From Candidatus Woesearchaeota archaeon (GTDB lineage Archaea > Nanobdellota > Nanobdellia > Woesearchaeales > UBA583), in NCBI GenBank assembly GCA_007117405.1, contig SKGP01000015.1, positions 1 to 5,293 on the forward strand: a stretch of 5,293 nucleotides of DNA, given 5' to 3'. Both the position numbers and the translations under genes were made by a program. A model generated the notes under the pieces. It saw only the letters and a list, made by a program, of their open reading frames with translations. It made no database searches and was not told where the DNA came from. Positions 1-5,293 of this stretch are shown here, piece after piece (position 1 is the stretch's first letter; each line of letters opens with the position of its first letter).

Positions 1-150
1 AAGTTTGCTAAAGCTAACAAGTGTGATACGGTAATAGTTTCAAATTTCAATGACTGGTTTACTTTAGCTATTTTAAAACCATTTGGTATAAAAATAATTC
101 CAACTCTACACTGCACATTTTGGACAACTGGCATTCAACCTAATGGAATA
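1..150 (+). other. Atypical N-terminal segment of the asparagine-synthase ORF, glycosyltransferase-like
   Basis: These 50 codons are in frame with the downstream asparagine-synthase domains but lack what that family should show just before its GH(N/R) motif: no HRGPD-like motif is visible and no Met-Cys start lies within the window. Instead the segment reads as a beta-alpha-beta pattern (CDTVIVS, a helix containing NDWFTLAIL, then GIKIIPTLHCTFW). It resembles the end of the first Rossmann domain of GT4/GT-B glycosyltransferases, where a 'vip-x-LH' strand is typical. The resemblance is judged from memory and not tested. The boundary near residue 50 is approximate. It could be a real fusion, the scar of a deletion between two genes, or a chimeric assembly. 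Confidence 0.4.
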
Positions 151-1503
151 AAATCAAAAATAACAATCGGCCACAATCTCCACAGCATAAATGGATTTAT
201 TCCACAGCCAATTAAAAAAAAAATAGTTTTATCTGCAAACTGTGAAATTTATAATTGGAATGAACTTAAAAAAAAATATTCTCTAAAATCTGAAAATGAC
301 GCAGAAACAATTATTGATTTAATTAAAAAAATTGGAATTGAAAATACAATATTTCAATTAGATGGGCCTTATGCTTTTGCCTACTACGAAGAAAATCAAA
401 ATATACTCTTTCTTTCAAGGGACTTAATTGGTGAAAAACCACTCTGGTACGTTTACAATAAAGAAAAAAAAATGTTCGGATTTGCTTCAGAAAAGAAAGC
501 ATTATTTGATTTAGAACCAATTGAAGTTCTGCCCGGAGAATTAATAAAATATGAAATAGAAACAAACACACTTACAAAAAAAAGAAATAAGATAAAATTC
601 ACACAAAAAGAAACAAAAGAAGAATACAAAAAAATAAAATCAAAAACATTTAAATTGATTGAAAAAGCCATAAAAAAGCAAATTCCAACAAATCAAAAAA
701 TAGGAATTCTCTTTTCTGGTGGAATAGATTCAACATTTATCGCAATTATGCTAAAAAAGATGAATATTGATTTCACATGTTACACGGCAATGGTTAAAGG
801 TGGAAATATAAAAGAAGCAGAAGATTTATTATACGCAATAGAAATAGCAAAAAAATATAATCTAAAGCTAAAAATAGCAGAGATAAATATAAATGAGCTT
901 GAAAAAAAGGTAAAGAAAGTAATTGAACTTATTGAAGATACCGAATATCTAAAAGTATCAGTTGCTCTTCCATTTTATCTTGCATGTGAAAAAGCAAAGG
1001 AGGATGACATCAAAGTTATTTTCTCAGGACTTGGCTCAGAAGAATTATTTGCAGGGTATAAAAGACATAAAATCTGTAATAACATAAATTTTGAATGTCT
1101 AAAAGGATTTGAATGCCTTCATGAAAGAGACTTATATAGAGATGACATTGTCTGTATGGCTAACAATATGGAACTTAGATTGCCTTTTTTAGACAAAAAA
1201 CTAATTGAATATTCCTTAACCATCCCAGATAAATATAAATTAAATTTAGAAAAAAATAGGAGCAAAATCATACTAAGAGACATTGCAAAAGAAATAGGAA
1301 TAGACGAAAAATATGCAGAAAGACAAAAAAAAGCAGCCCAGTATGGAAGCAAATTTGATAAAGGATTGCTTAGATTATCTAAAAACTCAAAACTTGGAAA
1401 ACAAGAATATCTAAACAAACTTGCAACTGAAAATAAAAAATTTAAAGGGAGAATAATTAGTGTAGAAGAAGTTCAAGCAAAATTTATACAAAATGAAGAT
1501 TAA
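1..1503 (+). CDS. asnB: Asparagine synthase-family protein (glutaminase-like plus synthetase domains), 5' partial
   Basis: The frame is open from the left edge to TAA at 1501-1503, giving 500 residues. It has no ATG, GTG or TTG before the ATG at 472, which lies inside a conserved domain, so the true start is upstream of the window. Numbered from base 1, residues about 51-170 resemble the class II glutaminase fold: GHNLHSI (57-63), NCEIYNW (80-86), DGPYAFAY (121-128), and LSRDLIGEKPLWY (138-150). The synthetase domain follows, with the ATP-pyrophosphatase P-loop SGGIDS (239-244, bases 715-732), FSGLGSEELFAGY (bases 1021-1059) and ELRLPFLD (bases 1171-1194). Known AsnB enzymes make asparagine from aspartate, ATP and glutamine or ammonia in the cytosol. 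The NCEIYN form and SGLGSEELFAGY, instead of SGEGADELFGGY, fit an archaeal subgroup whose real acceptor is not certain. Residues 1-50 are abnormal for the family. The symbol is family-level only. The gene is convergent with the Nudix gene. Confidence 0.88.
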   Translation, partial: KFAKANKCDTVIVSNFNDWFTLAILKPFGIKIIPTLHCTFWTTGIQPNGIKSKITIGHNLHSINGFIPQPIKKKIVLSANCEIYNWNELKKKYSLKSENDAETIIDLIKKIGIENTIFQLDGPYAFAYYEENQNILFLSRDLIGEKPLWYVYNKEKKMFGFASEKKALFDLEPIEVLPGELIKYEIETNTLTKKRNKIKFTQKETKEEYKKIKSKTFKLIEKAIKKQIPTNQKIGILFSGGIDSTFIAIMLKKMNIDFTCYTAMVKGGNIKEAEDLLYAIEIAKKYNLKLKIAEININELEKKVKKVIELIEDTEYLKVSVALPFYLACEKAKEDDIKVIFSGLGSEELFAGYKRHKICNNINFECLKGFECLHERDLYRDDIVCMANNMELRLPFLDKKLIEYSLTIPDKYKLNLEKNRSKIILRDIAKEIGIDEKYAERQKKAAQYGSKFDKGLLRLSKNSKLGKQEYLNKLATENKKFKGRIISVEEVQAKFIQNED

Positions 1504-1504
1504 T

Positions 1505-2221
1505 TTAATTTCTTATTTCATCAATTAATTTATAATCTGTGATAATGTCATTGTCCATTACTCTCTCAAAAGTATAATATCTTATCCCTTTACCAAATAC
1601 AATTTGTGGGATTAATATATCTAGTTCTTTAAATTTTGTTTCATTTTCAAGTTCAGATAACAAATACCAAAAACAATCCCCTTCTCTTGTATTTTTTTTA
1701 AGCTCACCTACAAATTCATCAACTAAATAAAAAAAACCAATTATATGGTGAGAAATATCATTTGTTTCTTTATCATATGTTATTTTTTCTGCAATAACCT
1801 TTAAAGTTACACGACTTGGAATCAATCCTGTCTCCTCCTCAAACTCACGAATAGCTTCTTCTTTTGAAAAATTTCCAAATTCAATTTTACCACCAGGTAT
1901 ATTTAAATGATTTATGAATGGTTGTTTTTTTCTTCTAGAAAGCAAAACTTTTCCATCTTTAAAAGCCAAAGCAAAAGAACAGGAAAGAGGTTTTTTTTTA
2001 TTTTCTATTTCAACACCATCCAAAGAAGAAATAAAACTAATTCCTATATTTGAAAGTTTATATACATCATCATCTTTAACAATGAAACCATCCGACATTA
2101 ATTTTTTTAAATGATAATCAAAATTAGAAGAAGAACAAAGTTTTCTATCCCAGATTTGGTTATATTTCAAACTATAATTATACATAAATTTTCTAAGTAT
2201 TTCTTTTTCAATCTGTTTCAT
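1505..2221 (-). CDS. Winged-helix/Nudix hydrolase, 238 aa
   Basis: This is a two-domain cytosolic protein. Residues about 1-70 look like a winged helix-turn-helix: a leading helix (MKQIEKEILRKF), a recognition-helix-like stretch FDYHLKKLMSDG (34-45), then a wing and VYKLSNIG (53-60). Residues about 78-205 form a Nudix fold: the strand with KVLLSRR (91-97), LNIPGGKIEFG (106-116) and a Nudix box ending in REFEEETGL (125-133), which carries the metal-binding RExxEE glutamates. Nudix enzymes hydrolyse nucleoside diphosphates linked to another moiety, for example ADP-ribose, NADH or oxidised dNTPs; the substrate cannot be told here. The Glu of the G-x5-E part of the box is Asn117. The ATG at 2221 is supported by a TATA-like box 20-30 nt upstream. 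HTH-Nudix fusions are known among archaea, and NrtR-type regulators have the reverse order, so it could be an enzyme, a ligand-sensing regulator, or both. Its stop is one base from the stop of the convergent asparagine-synthase gene. Confidence 0.9.
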   Translation of the reverse strand: MKQIEKEILRKFMYNYSLKYNQIWDRKLCSSSNFDYHLKKLMSDGFIVKDDDVYKLSNIGISFISSLDGVEIENKKKPLSCSFALAFKDGKVLLSRRKKQPFINHLNIPGGKIEFGNFSKEEAIREFEEETGLIPSRVTLKVIAEKITYDKETNDISHHIIGFFYLVDEFVGELKKNTREGDCFWYLLSELENETKFKELDILIPQIVFGKGIRYYTFERVMDNDIITDYKLIDEIRN

Positions 2222-2240
2222 AATAAATAAAATTTAAACC

Positions 2241-2250
2241 AATATATATA
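2241..2250 (-). promoter_or_regulatory. TATA box for the Nudix gene
   Basis: On the minus strand this reads TATATATATT, centred about 25 nt upstream of the ATG at 2221. That is the spacing expected for an archaeal TBP site feeding a leaderless transcript. Composition is AT-rich throughout, so the call rests on position as well as sequence. Confidence 0.45.
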
Positions 2251-2253
2251 ATT

Positions 2254-2275
2254 AATCTCAAAAAAAATTGAGATT
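2254..2275. repeat. Perfect 8-bp inverted repeat, candidate operator
   Basis: AATCTCAA (2254-2261) and TTGAGATT (2268-2275) are exact reverse complements separated by six A residues. The repeat lies three bases upstream of the Nudix gene's TATA box, where the BRE/TFB contact would be, and about 19 nt upstream of the TATA box of the YqhA-like gene. Because it is upstream of both predicted start sites it would not be transcribed from either promoter, so a protein-binding site is more likely than an RNA hairpin or terminator. The winged-helix domain of the adjacent Nudix protein is an obvious candidate ligand, but this is inference. Confidence 0.5.
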
Positions 2276-2293
2276 GAAACCGGAAAAAACAAT

Positions 2294-2304
2294 AAATATA
2301 AAAA
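2294..2304 (+). promoter_or_regulatory. TATA box for the YqhA-like gene
   Basis: AAATATAAAAA is centred about 31 nt upstream of the ATG at 2330, consistent with an archaeal promoter and a leaderless or few-nucleotide leader. No purine-rich ribosome binding site lies between the box and the start. Confidence 0.4.
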
Positions 2305-2329
2305 TTAACAACTACAATAATAAGTTATA

Positions 2330-2815
2330 ATGAAAGAAAAACTTTTAGGATATTTTGAAGATTTTATGAGAATTGCAAGATACTTTATTCTTATTGCAAT
2401 ATTTTCATCAGTATTAGCATCAGTTTTTTTATTCATCTGGTCATTAAAACATATAACATTTTTATTTTTCACGAGGGAAGTTACAGAAAAAGAAATAATT
2501 GTTAGTATAATTACATCAATTGATTTTTTTCTTATAGGTATAATTTCCCTAATATTCGCATGGTCTTTATATGAACTTTTCATAAGAAATCCAAATGATA
2601 AATGTGAAAGAAATGCAAGGGTGCCACCGGCATTGGTAATATGTTCTCTTGATGAACTTAAAGACAAACTCTCTAAAATAATTATAATACTTTTAATTAT
2701 TACATTTTTTAAATATGCATTTTACCTAGAATATGAAAATATATACGAACTTATGGCATTCGCAGTAGCTATATTTTTTATAGCACTTTCTCTTTATTTC
2801 ACAAAAAAATCCTGA
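2330..2815 (+). CDS. UPF0114/YqhA-family membrane protein, 161 aa
   Basis: This is a small integral membrane protein with four predicted helices at about residues 18-38, 56-80, 116-133 and 138-157. The family signature is clear: a second helix running IDFFLIGIISLIFAWSLYELF (residues 64-84), followed by a polar loop (85-103) and then CSLDELKDKLSKII (105-118) leading into helix three. This order, hydrophobic 'D-x-FLI...YELF' then 'SLDELK', is what I know from the YqhA/UPF0114 family, whose members are usually about 160-180 residues, so the gene looks full length. The molecular function of the family is not established. The first ATG is used; it lies about 31 nt after a TATA-like box. It is divergent from the Nudix gene, with which it shares a promoter region containing an inverted repeat, and convergent with the unrecognised gene that follows. 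I leave the symbol empty because orthology with bacterial yqhA is not shown. Confidence 0.85.
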   Translation: MKEKLLGYFEDFMRIARYFILIAIFSSVLASVFLFIWSLKHITFLFFTREVTEKEIIVSIITSIDFFLIGIISLIFAWSLYELFIRNPNDKCERNARVPPALVICSLDELKDKLSKIIIILLIITFFKYAFYLEYENIYELMAFAVAIFFIALSLYFTKKS

Positions 2816-2830
2816 AAATAATTTTTATTT
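2803..2830. terminator. Probable T-tract termination zone for two convergent genes
   Basis: Transcripts of the YqhA-like gene meet a T-rich run (ATTTTTATTTT, 2821-2831) just after its stop at 2815. Transcripts of the opposite gene meet seven T on the minus strand (2803-2809) about 16 nt past its stop. Short oligo-T tracts terminate archaeal RNA polymerase, and there is no hairpin. In such AT-rich DNA these runs are only suggestive. Confidence 0.3.
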
Positions 2831-3418
2831 TAAATACATACCCTTGACTGCAAAATCATCAGAATTTTCTGGTTCTGTAAATATTAATTTTCCATTATTT
2901 TCAATTAAAAAATCTCTTTCTTTAAGTATTTGAATTAATTTATAATCTCTTCTTTTCTCTGCAAGTTCAAAAGCTTTTGGAAAAATTAAAAAATCGGGGC
3001 CAAATAAATAATTCTTATTTGTGTAAGAATCTGTTTTGTTATTAAATGCGTTCACAAAACTTTGAACATAAATATTTAGTGTAAACCTTGTAGGATCAAT
3101 AAATGGTATTTTTTGTCTAATAGTATTTTTAAACTCAATATCAGGACAAACAAGTCTTAGAGTTAAATTTTCAGGGGAATAAATATCTTGTTCATGCCAA
3201 TCAAAATATTCAGGCAATCTTTCATTTGAAGATTTTTTCTGAATTGAGCTATATGCTCTCCTAACTACTTTATCTATTCTGCTTTCTAATCCAATAAAAT
3301 CCCAATTTTGATACCTAGATATAAAATTAATTGCAGAAATTTCAAAACCAGTTAAAGAACAACTCATATTCGGTTTTTTTTTTGTTCTAAAATCTGCAAC
3401 TAATATGTTACTATTCAT
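2825..3418 (-). CDS. Hypothetical protein, 197 aa, family not recognised
   Basis: I do not recognise this protein. It appears soluble, with no signal peptide and no membrane segment. The N-terminus is basic and polar (RTKKKPN, residues 11-17), followed by a probably helical stretch (GFEISAINFISRY, 24-36) and a charged region ending in EYFDWHEQDIYS (70-81). A mixed alpha/beta core follows, including LTLRLVCPDIEF (85-96), FTLNIYVQSFVNAF (112-125) and LFGPDFLIFPKAFELAEKR (138-156). The last part is a basic helix and a hairpin-like end (DYKLIQILKERDFLIENNGKLIF, 158-180). The start at 3418 is preferred because a TATA-like box sits about 27 nt upstream; Met18 is a possible later start. Codon use matches the neighbours. 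An uninterrupted 197-codon ORF filling the gap between two convincing genes, with its own promoter, argues that it is real. Confidence 0.75.
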   Translation of the reverse strand: MNSNILVADFRTKKKPNMSCSLTGFEISAINFISRYQNWDFIGLESRIDKVVRRAYSSIQKKSSNERLPEYFDWHEQDIYSPENLTLRLVCPDIEFKNTIRQKIPFIDPTRFTLNIYVQSFVNAFNNKTDSYTNKNYLFGPDFLIFPKAFELAEKRRDYKLIQILKERDFLIENNGKLIFTEPENSDDFAVKGMYLK

Positions 3419-3438
3419 AAAAAGTAAAAACTATCTTT

Positions 3439-3449
3439 TATTTAAATAA
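3439..3449 (-). promoter_or_regulatory. TATA box for the hypothetical gene
   Basis: On the minus strand this reads TTATTTAAATA, centred about 26 nt upstream of the ATG at 3418. The spacing fits a leaderless archaeal transcript and supports the first ATG over Met18. Confidence 0.4.
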
Positions 3450-3502
3450 TTTATTGAAAATTTATAAAAAATGAAAAATACCGAAAATAAAAACTACAAA
3501 CT

Positions 3503-3513
3503 TTTATAAAAAA
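3503..3513 (+). promoter_or_regulatory. TATA box for topA
   Basis: TTTATAAAAAA is centred about 26 nt upstream of the ATG at 3534, the expected archaeal promoter position for a leaderless or very short leader. The sequence between box and start (GGCAAAGCCCC) is unusually GC-rich for this window and contains no ribosome binding site. Confidence 0.45.
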
Positions 3514-3530
3514 GGCAAAGCCCCATTATA

Positions 3531-3544
3531 GTTATGAGTTATGA
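3531..3544 (+). repeat. Tandem 7-bp duplication spanning the topA start codon
   Basis: GTTATGA occurs twice in direct succession (3531-3537, 3538-3544), giving two ATGs in different frames. Only the first (3534) opens the topoisomerase frame; the second (3541) reads Met-Asn-stop. This decides the start of topA. Confidence 0.7.
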
Positions 3545-5293
3545 ATTAATTATTTCTGAAAAACCGCAAGCTGCAGAAAAAATAGCAAAAGCATTAGCTG
3601 ATGGAAATCCTAAAAAAACAAGAAAAAACAATGTAAATTATTTTGAATTGACAAAAAACGGAAAACCAATTATTGTTGCATCTGCTGTAGGACACCTATA
3701 TGGTTTAGGAGAAAAAGGAGGAGAAAGCTGGACCTATCCAATTTTTGATACTGAATGGAAAGCAATATATAAAACTAACAAACAAGCAAGCTTTACTAAA
3801 GATTATGTTAAAACACTAGAAGAACTTGGAAAAGGAGCAGATGAAGTTACAATTGCTTCAGATTTTGATATAGAAGGTGAAGTAATTGGTCTAAATGTTG
3901 TAAGATATGCTTTAAAAAGAAAAGATGCCAATCGTATGAAATTTTCAACATTAACTAAACAAGATTTAGTTAAATCATATGAAAACAAGCAAAAAACACT
4001 TGAATGGGGCCAAGCAAAAGCAGGAGAAACTAGACATATGCTTGATTGGTATTACGGGATAAACTTATCAAGAGCATTCACCCAAGCAATAAAAGCGGGA
4101 ACAAACCAGTTTAAAGTATTGTCAACAGGAAGAGTCCAAGCGCCAGCACTTCATTTTCTTGCGGAAAGAGAAAGAAAAATTATGGCATTTGTCCCTGAAA
4201 CATTCTGGGAAATATACCTTGATGGCTTATGCAAACAAACAGAAATTAAAGCACAATACGAACTTCCAGAAGATAAAATAAGAGAAAGAAAAAAACAGAT
4301 TGAAGAGGAAGATGATGATGAAGAAAATAATTCTCAAAACAAAACTATAGATAAAAGTAAAATATTTGATGAACAATGGGCTAATCAGGTTGTGTCTGAA
4401 ACAAAAGAAAAAGATGGAAAAATAAAAGACATAACTTCAAAAAGATTTAAACAGAAAACCCCTATTCCATTTGATTTAACTTCACTACAAATAGAAGCCT
4501 CAACAATGCTTGGATTTTCACCTAAAAGGACCTTAGAACTAGCTCAAAAATTGTATATAGAAGGAGTTACATCATATCCAAGAACTTCTTCACAAAAACT
4601 ACCTAAAGAATTAAATCTTGAAAATATACTTCAAAAACTTGAAAAATTCCCAATATACAAAGATAAAGTAAAAAAAGTTTTAGAAATAAACCCACAAATA
4701 AAACCAAATGAAGGTGCAAAAACCGACCCCGCACACCCTGCAATACATCCAACGGGGGAAATCCCATCTAAACTAGAAGCACAAGAACAAAAACTCTACG
4801 ACCTTATTGTAAAAAGATTCCTAGCAATATTTGGTAAAGATGAAATTAGAGAAACAAATACAATTGTAATTCAAATTAAAAATCACAATTTTATTCTAAA
4901 AGGTACAAGAACTGTTGAAAAAAACTGGCATGAACTCTATGAGCCATATTTAAAATTTGAAGAAGTAGAACTTCCAAAACTTGAAATAGGACTTGAAGTT
5001 CAAAATAAAAAGATAGAAAGTATAAAAAAGCAGACTTCACCCCCAAAAAGATATACAGATGCATCCATAATCAAAGAACTTGAAAAAAGAAATCTAGGAA
5101 CAAAAGCCACAAGAGCTGAAATTCTATCTAATTTGAAAAATAGAGGGTTCATAGTAGATAAATCAATAAAAGTAACAGAATTGGGCCTTAAAATGGACGA
5201 AATCCTATCTTCAGATGTCCCAGACTTAGTTGATGAAAGTTTAACTAGAAAATTTGAAGAAGAAATGGAACAAATAAGAGAAAATAAGTATCA
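3534..5293 (+). CDS. topA: DNA topoisomerase I, archaeal type IA, 3' partial
   Basis: A type IA topoisomerase relaxes negatively supercoiled DNA by cutting one strand through a 5'-phosphotyrosine link. Visible here are 586 codons with no stop before the right edge. The Toprim domain begins at once: ELIISEKPQAAEKIAKAL (residues 4-21), with the catalytic Glu9, and DFDIEGE at 110-116 (Asp110, Asp112, Glu114). STGRVQAPAL (197-206) follows. The nucleophile is Tyr348 in SYPRTSS, with Arg350 beside it. HPAIHPTG (401-408) and PPKRYTDASIIKELEKRNLGTKATRAEIL (503-531) complete the core. The SYPRTSSQKLP and HPAIHPTG forms are those of archaeal TopA. The missing C-terminus should hold the end of the core and often zinc-binding cysteines. 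The start at 3534 places the Toprim motif at the very N-terminus, as expected. An acidic, low-complexity stretch (about 245-275) looks like an insertion. It is divergent from the hypothetical gene and probably constitutively expressed. Confidence 0.96.
   Translation, partial: MSYELIISEKPQAAEKIAKALADGNPKKTRKNNVNYFELTKNGKPIIVASAVGHLYGLGEKGGESWTYPIFDTEWKAIYKTNKQASFTKDYVKTLEELGKGADEVTIASDFDIEGEVIGLNVVRYALKRKDANRMKFSTLTKQDLVKSYENKQKTLEWGQAKAGETRHMLDWYYGINLSRAFTQAIKAGTNQFKVLSTGRVQAPALHFLAERERKIMAFVPETFWEIYLDGLCKQTEIKAQYELPEDKIRERKKQIEEEDDDEENNSQNKTIDKSKIFDEQWANQVVSETKEKDGKIKDITSKRFKQKTPIPFDLTSLQIEASTMLGFSPKRTLELAQKLYIEGVTSYPRTSSQKLPKELNLENILQKLEKFPIYKDKVKKVLEINPQIKPNEGAKTDPAHPAIHPTGEIPSKLEAQEQKLYDLIVKRFLAIFGKDEIRETNTIVIQIKNHNFILKGTRTVEKNWHELYEPYLKFEEVELPKLEIGLEVQNKKIESIKKQTSPPKRYTDASIIKELEKRNLGTKATRAEILSNLKNRGFIVDKSIKVTELGLKMDEILSSDVPDLVDESLTRKFEEEMEQIRENKY

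Larger units (their letters stand above)
2222..2329. promoter_or_regulatory. Divergent promoter region between Nudix and YqhA-like genes
   Basis: This 108-bp spacer separates two divergent start codons. It holds a TATA-like box for each direction and one perfect inverted repeat, listed separately. I see no Shine-Dalgarno sequence before either start and no additional ORF. Confidence 0.6.
3419..3533. promoter_or_regulatory. Divergent promoter region between the hypothetical gene and topA
   Basis: This 115-bp spacer between two divergent starts holds TATA-like boxes for both directions. TTTATAAAAAA occurs twice on the plus strand (3461-3471 and 3503-3513); the second is correctly placed for topA, and the first could give a longer leader. 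A 12-codon ORF (3471-3509) is present but unsupported. Confidence 0.55.

Noticed and set aside
996..1006. AAAGGAGG directly followed by ATG, a Shine-Dalgarno-like sequence
   Set aside because: It lies inside the asparagine-synthase reading frame and has no spacing between the purine run and ATG; the frame it would open has no plausible product.
1119..1418. Minus-strand ORF of 99 codons inside the asparagine-synthase gene
   Set aside because: It is a hydrophobic, serine-rich shadow of a well-supported coding region, with no promoter or motif of its own.
472..1503. Asparagine synthase starting at the ATG at 472
   Set aside because: The same frame is open upstream to the window edge and encodes the conserved NCEIYN, DGPYAFAY and SRDLIGEKPLWY motifs, so Met at 472 is internal.
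2305..2667. Minus-strand ORF of 120 codons opposite the YqhA-like gene
   Set aside because: The plus strand carries the recognisable family motifs and membrane pattern; this ORF is antisense to them and would run into the promoter spacer.
3471..3509. Small ORF of 12 codons after a TATA-like TTTATAAAAAA
   Set aside because: It is very short, Lys/Asn-rich as any random AT-rich frame would be, and the TATA-like run overlaps its start, so no promoter is placed for it.
3514..3524. GGCAAAGCCCC as a hairpin or terminator
   Set aside because: The stem is only three base pairs with a three-base loop and no T run after it; too weak to call.
3803..3988. Minus-strand ORF of 61 codons inside topA
   Set aside because: It lies opposite the Toprim DFDIEGE motif region and is a shadow of the topoisomerase frame.

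Overview
The window is strongly AT-rich DNA that looks archaeal. Three things support this: a type IA topoisomerase of the archaeal TopA kind, an asparagine-synthase protein of an archaeal flavour, and TATA-like boxes about 25-30 nt upstream of start codons with no Shine-Dalgarno sequence, which suggests leaderless or near-leaderless transcripts. Arginine codons are mostly AGA and A/T-ending codons dominate. A small-genome DPANN-type archaeon (Woesearchaeota/Pacearchaeota-like) would fit, but this is inference from composition and gene content; no marker here fixes the taxon.

Layout: five protein genes fill almost the whole window and alternate strictly in strand. (1) 1-1503 (+): 3' part of an asparagine-synthase-family protein, open at the left edge. 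(2) 1505-2221 (-): winged-helix plus Nudix hydrolase, convergent with gene 1, one base between stop codons. (3) 2330-2815 (+): four-helix membrane protein of the UPF0114/YqhA type, divergent from gene 2. (4) 2825-3418 (-): unrecognised 197-residue protein, convergent with gene 3 (9 bp apart). (5) 3534-5293 (+): DNA topoisomerase I, divergent from gene 4 and cut by the right edge. The only non-coding stretches are two divergent promoter regions (2222-2329 and 3419-3533). I see no tRNA, rRNA, CRISPR array, insertion sequence or attachment site.

No two neighbours share a strand, so nothing here is an operon and each gene appears to have its own promoter. The clearest functional link is between genes 2 and 3: their shared promoter region holds a perfect 8-bp inverted repeat (2254-2275) beside the Nudix gene's TATA box, and the Nudix protein carries an N-terminal winged helix. 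It may therefore be a self-regulating ligand-sensing repressor that also affects the YqhA-like gene. The oddest feature is the start of gene 1. The roughly 50 residues before the recognisable glutaminase-like fold do not look like an asparagine synthetase N-terminus (no Arg-Gly-Pro-Asp motif is visible) and instead resemble a fragment of a glycosyltransferase Rossmann domain, which suggests a gene fusion, a decayed gene or an assembly join.
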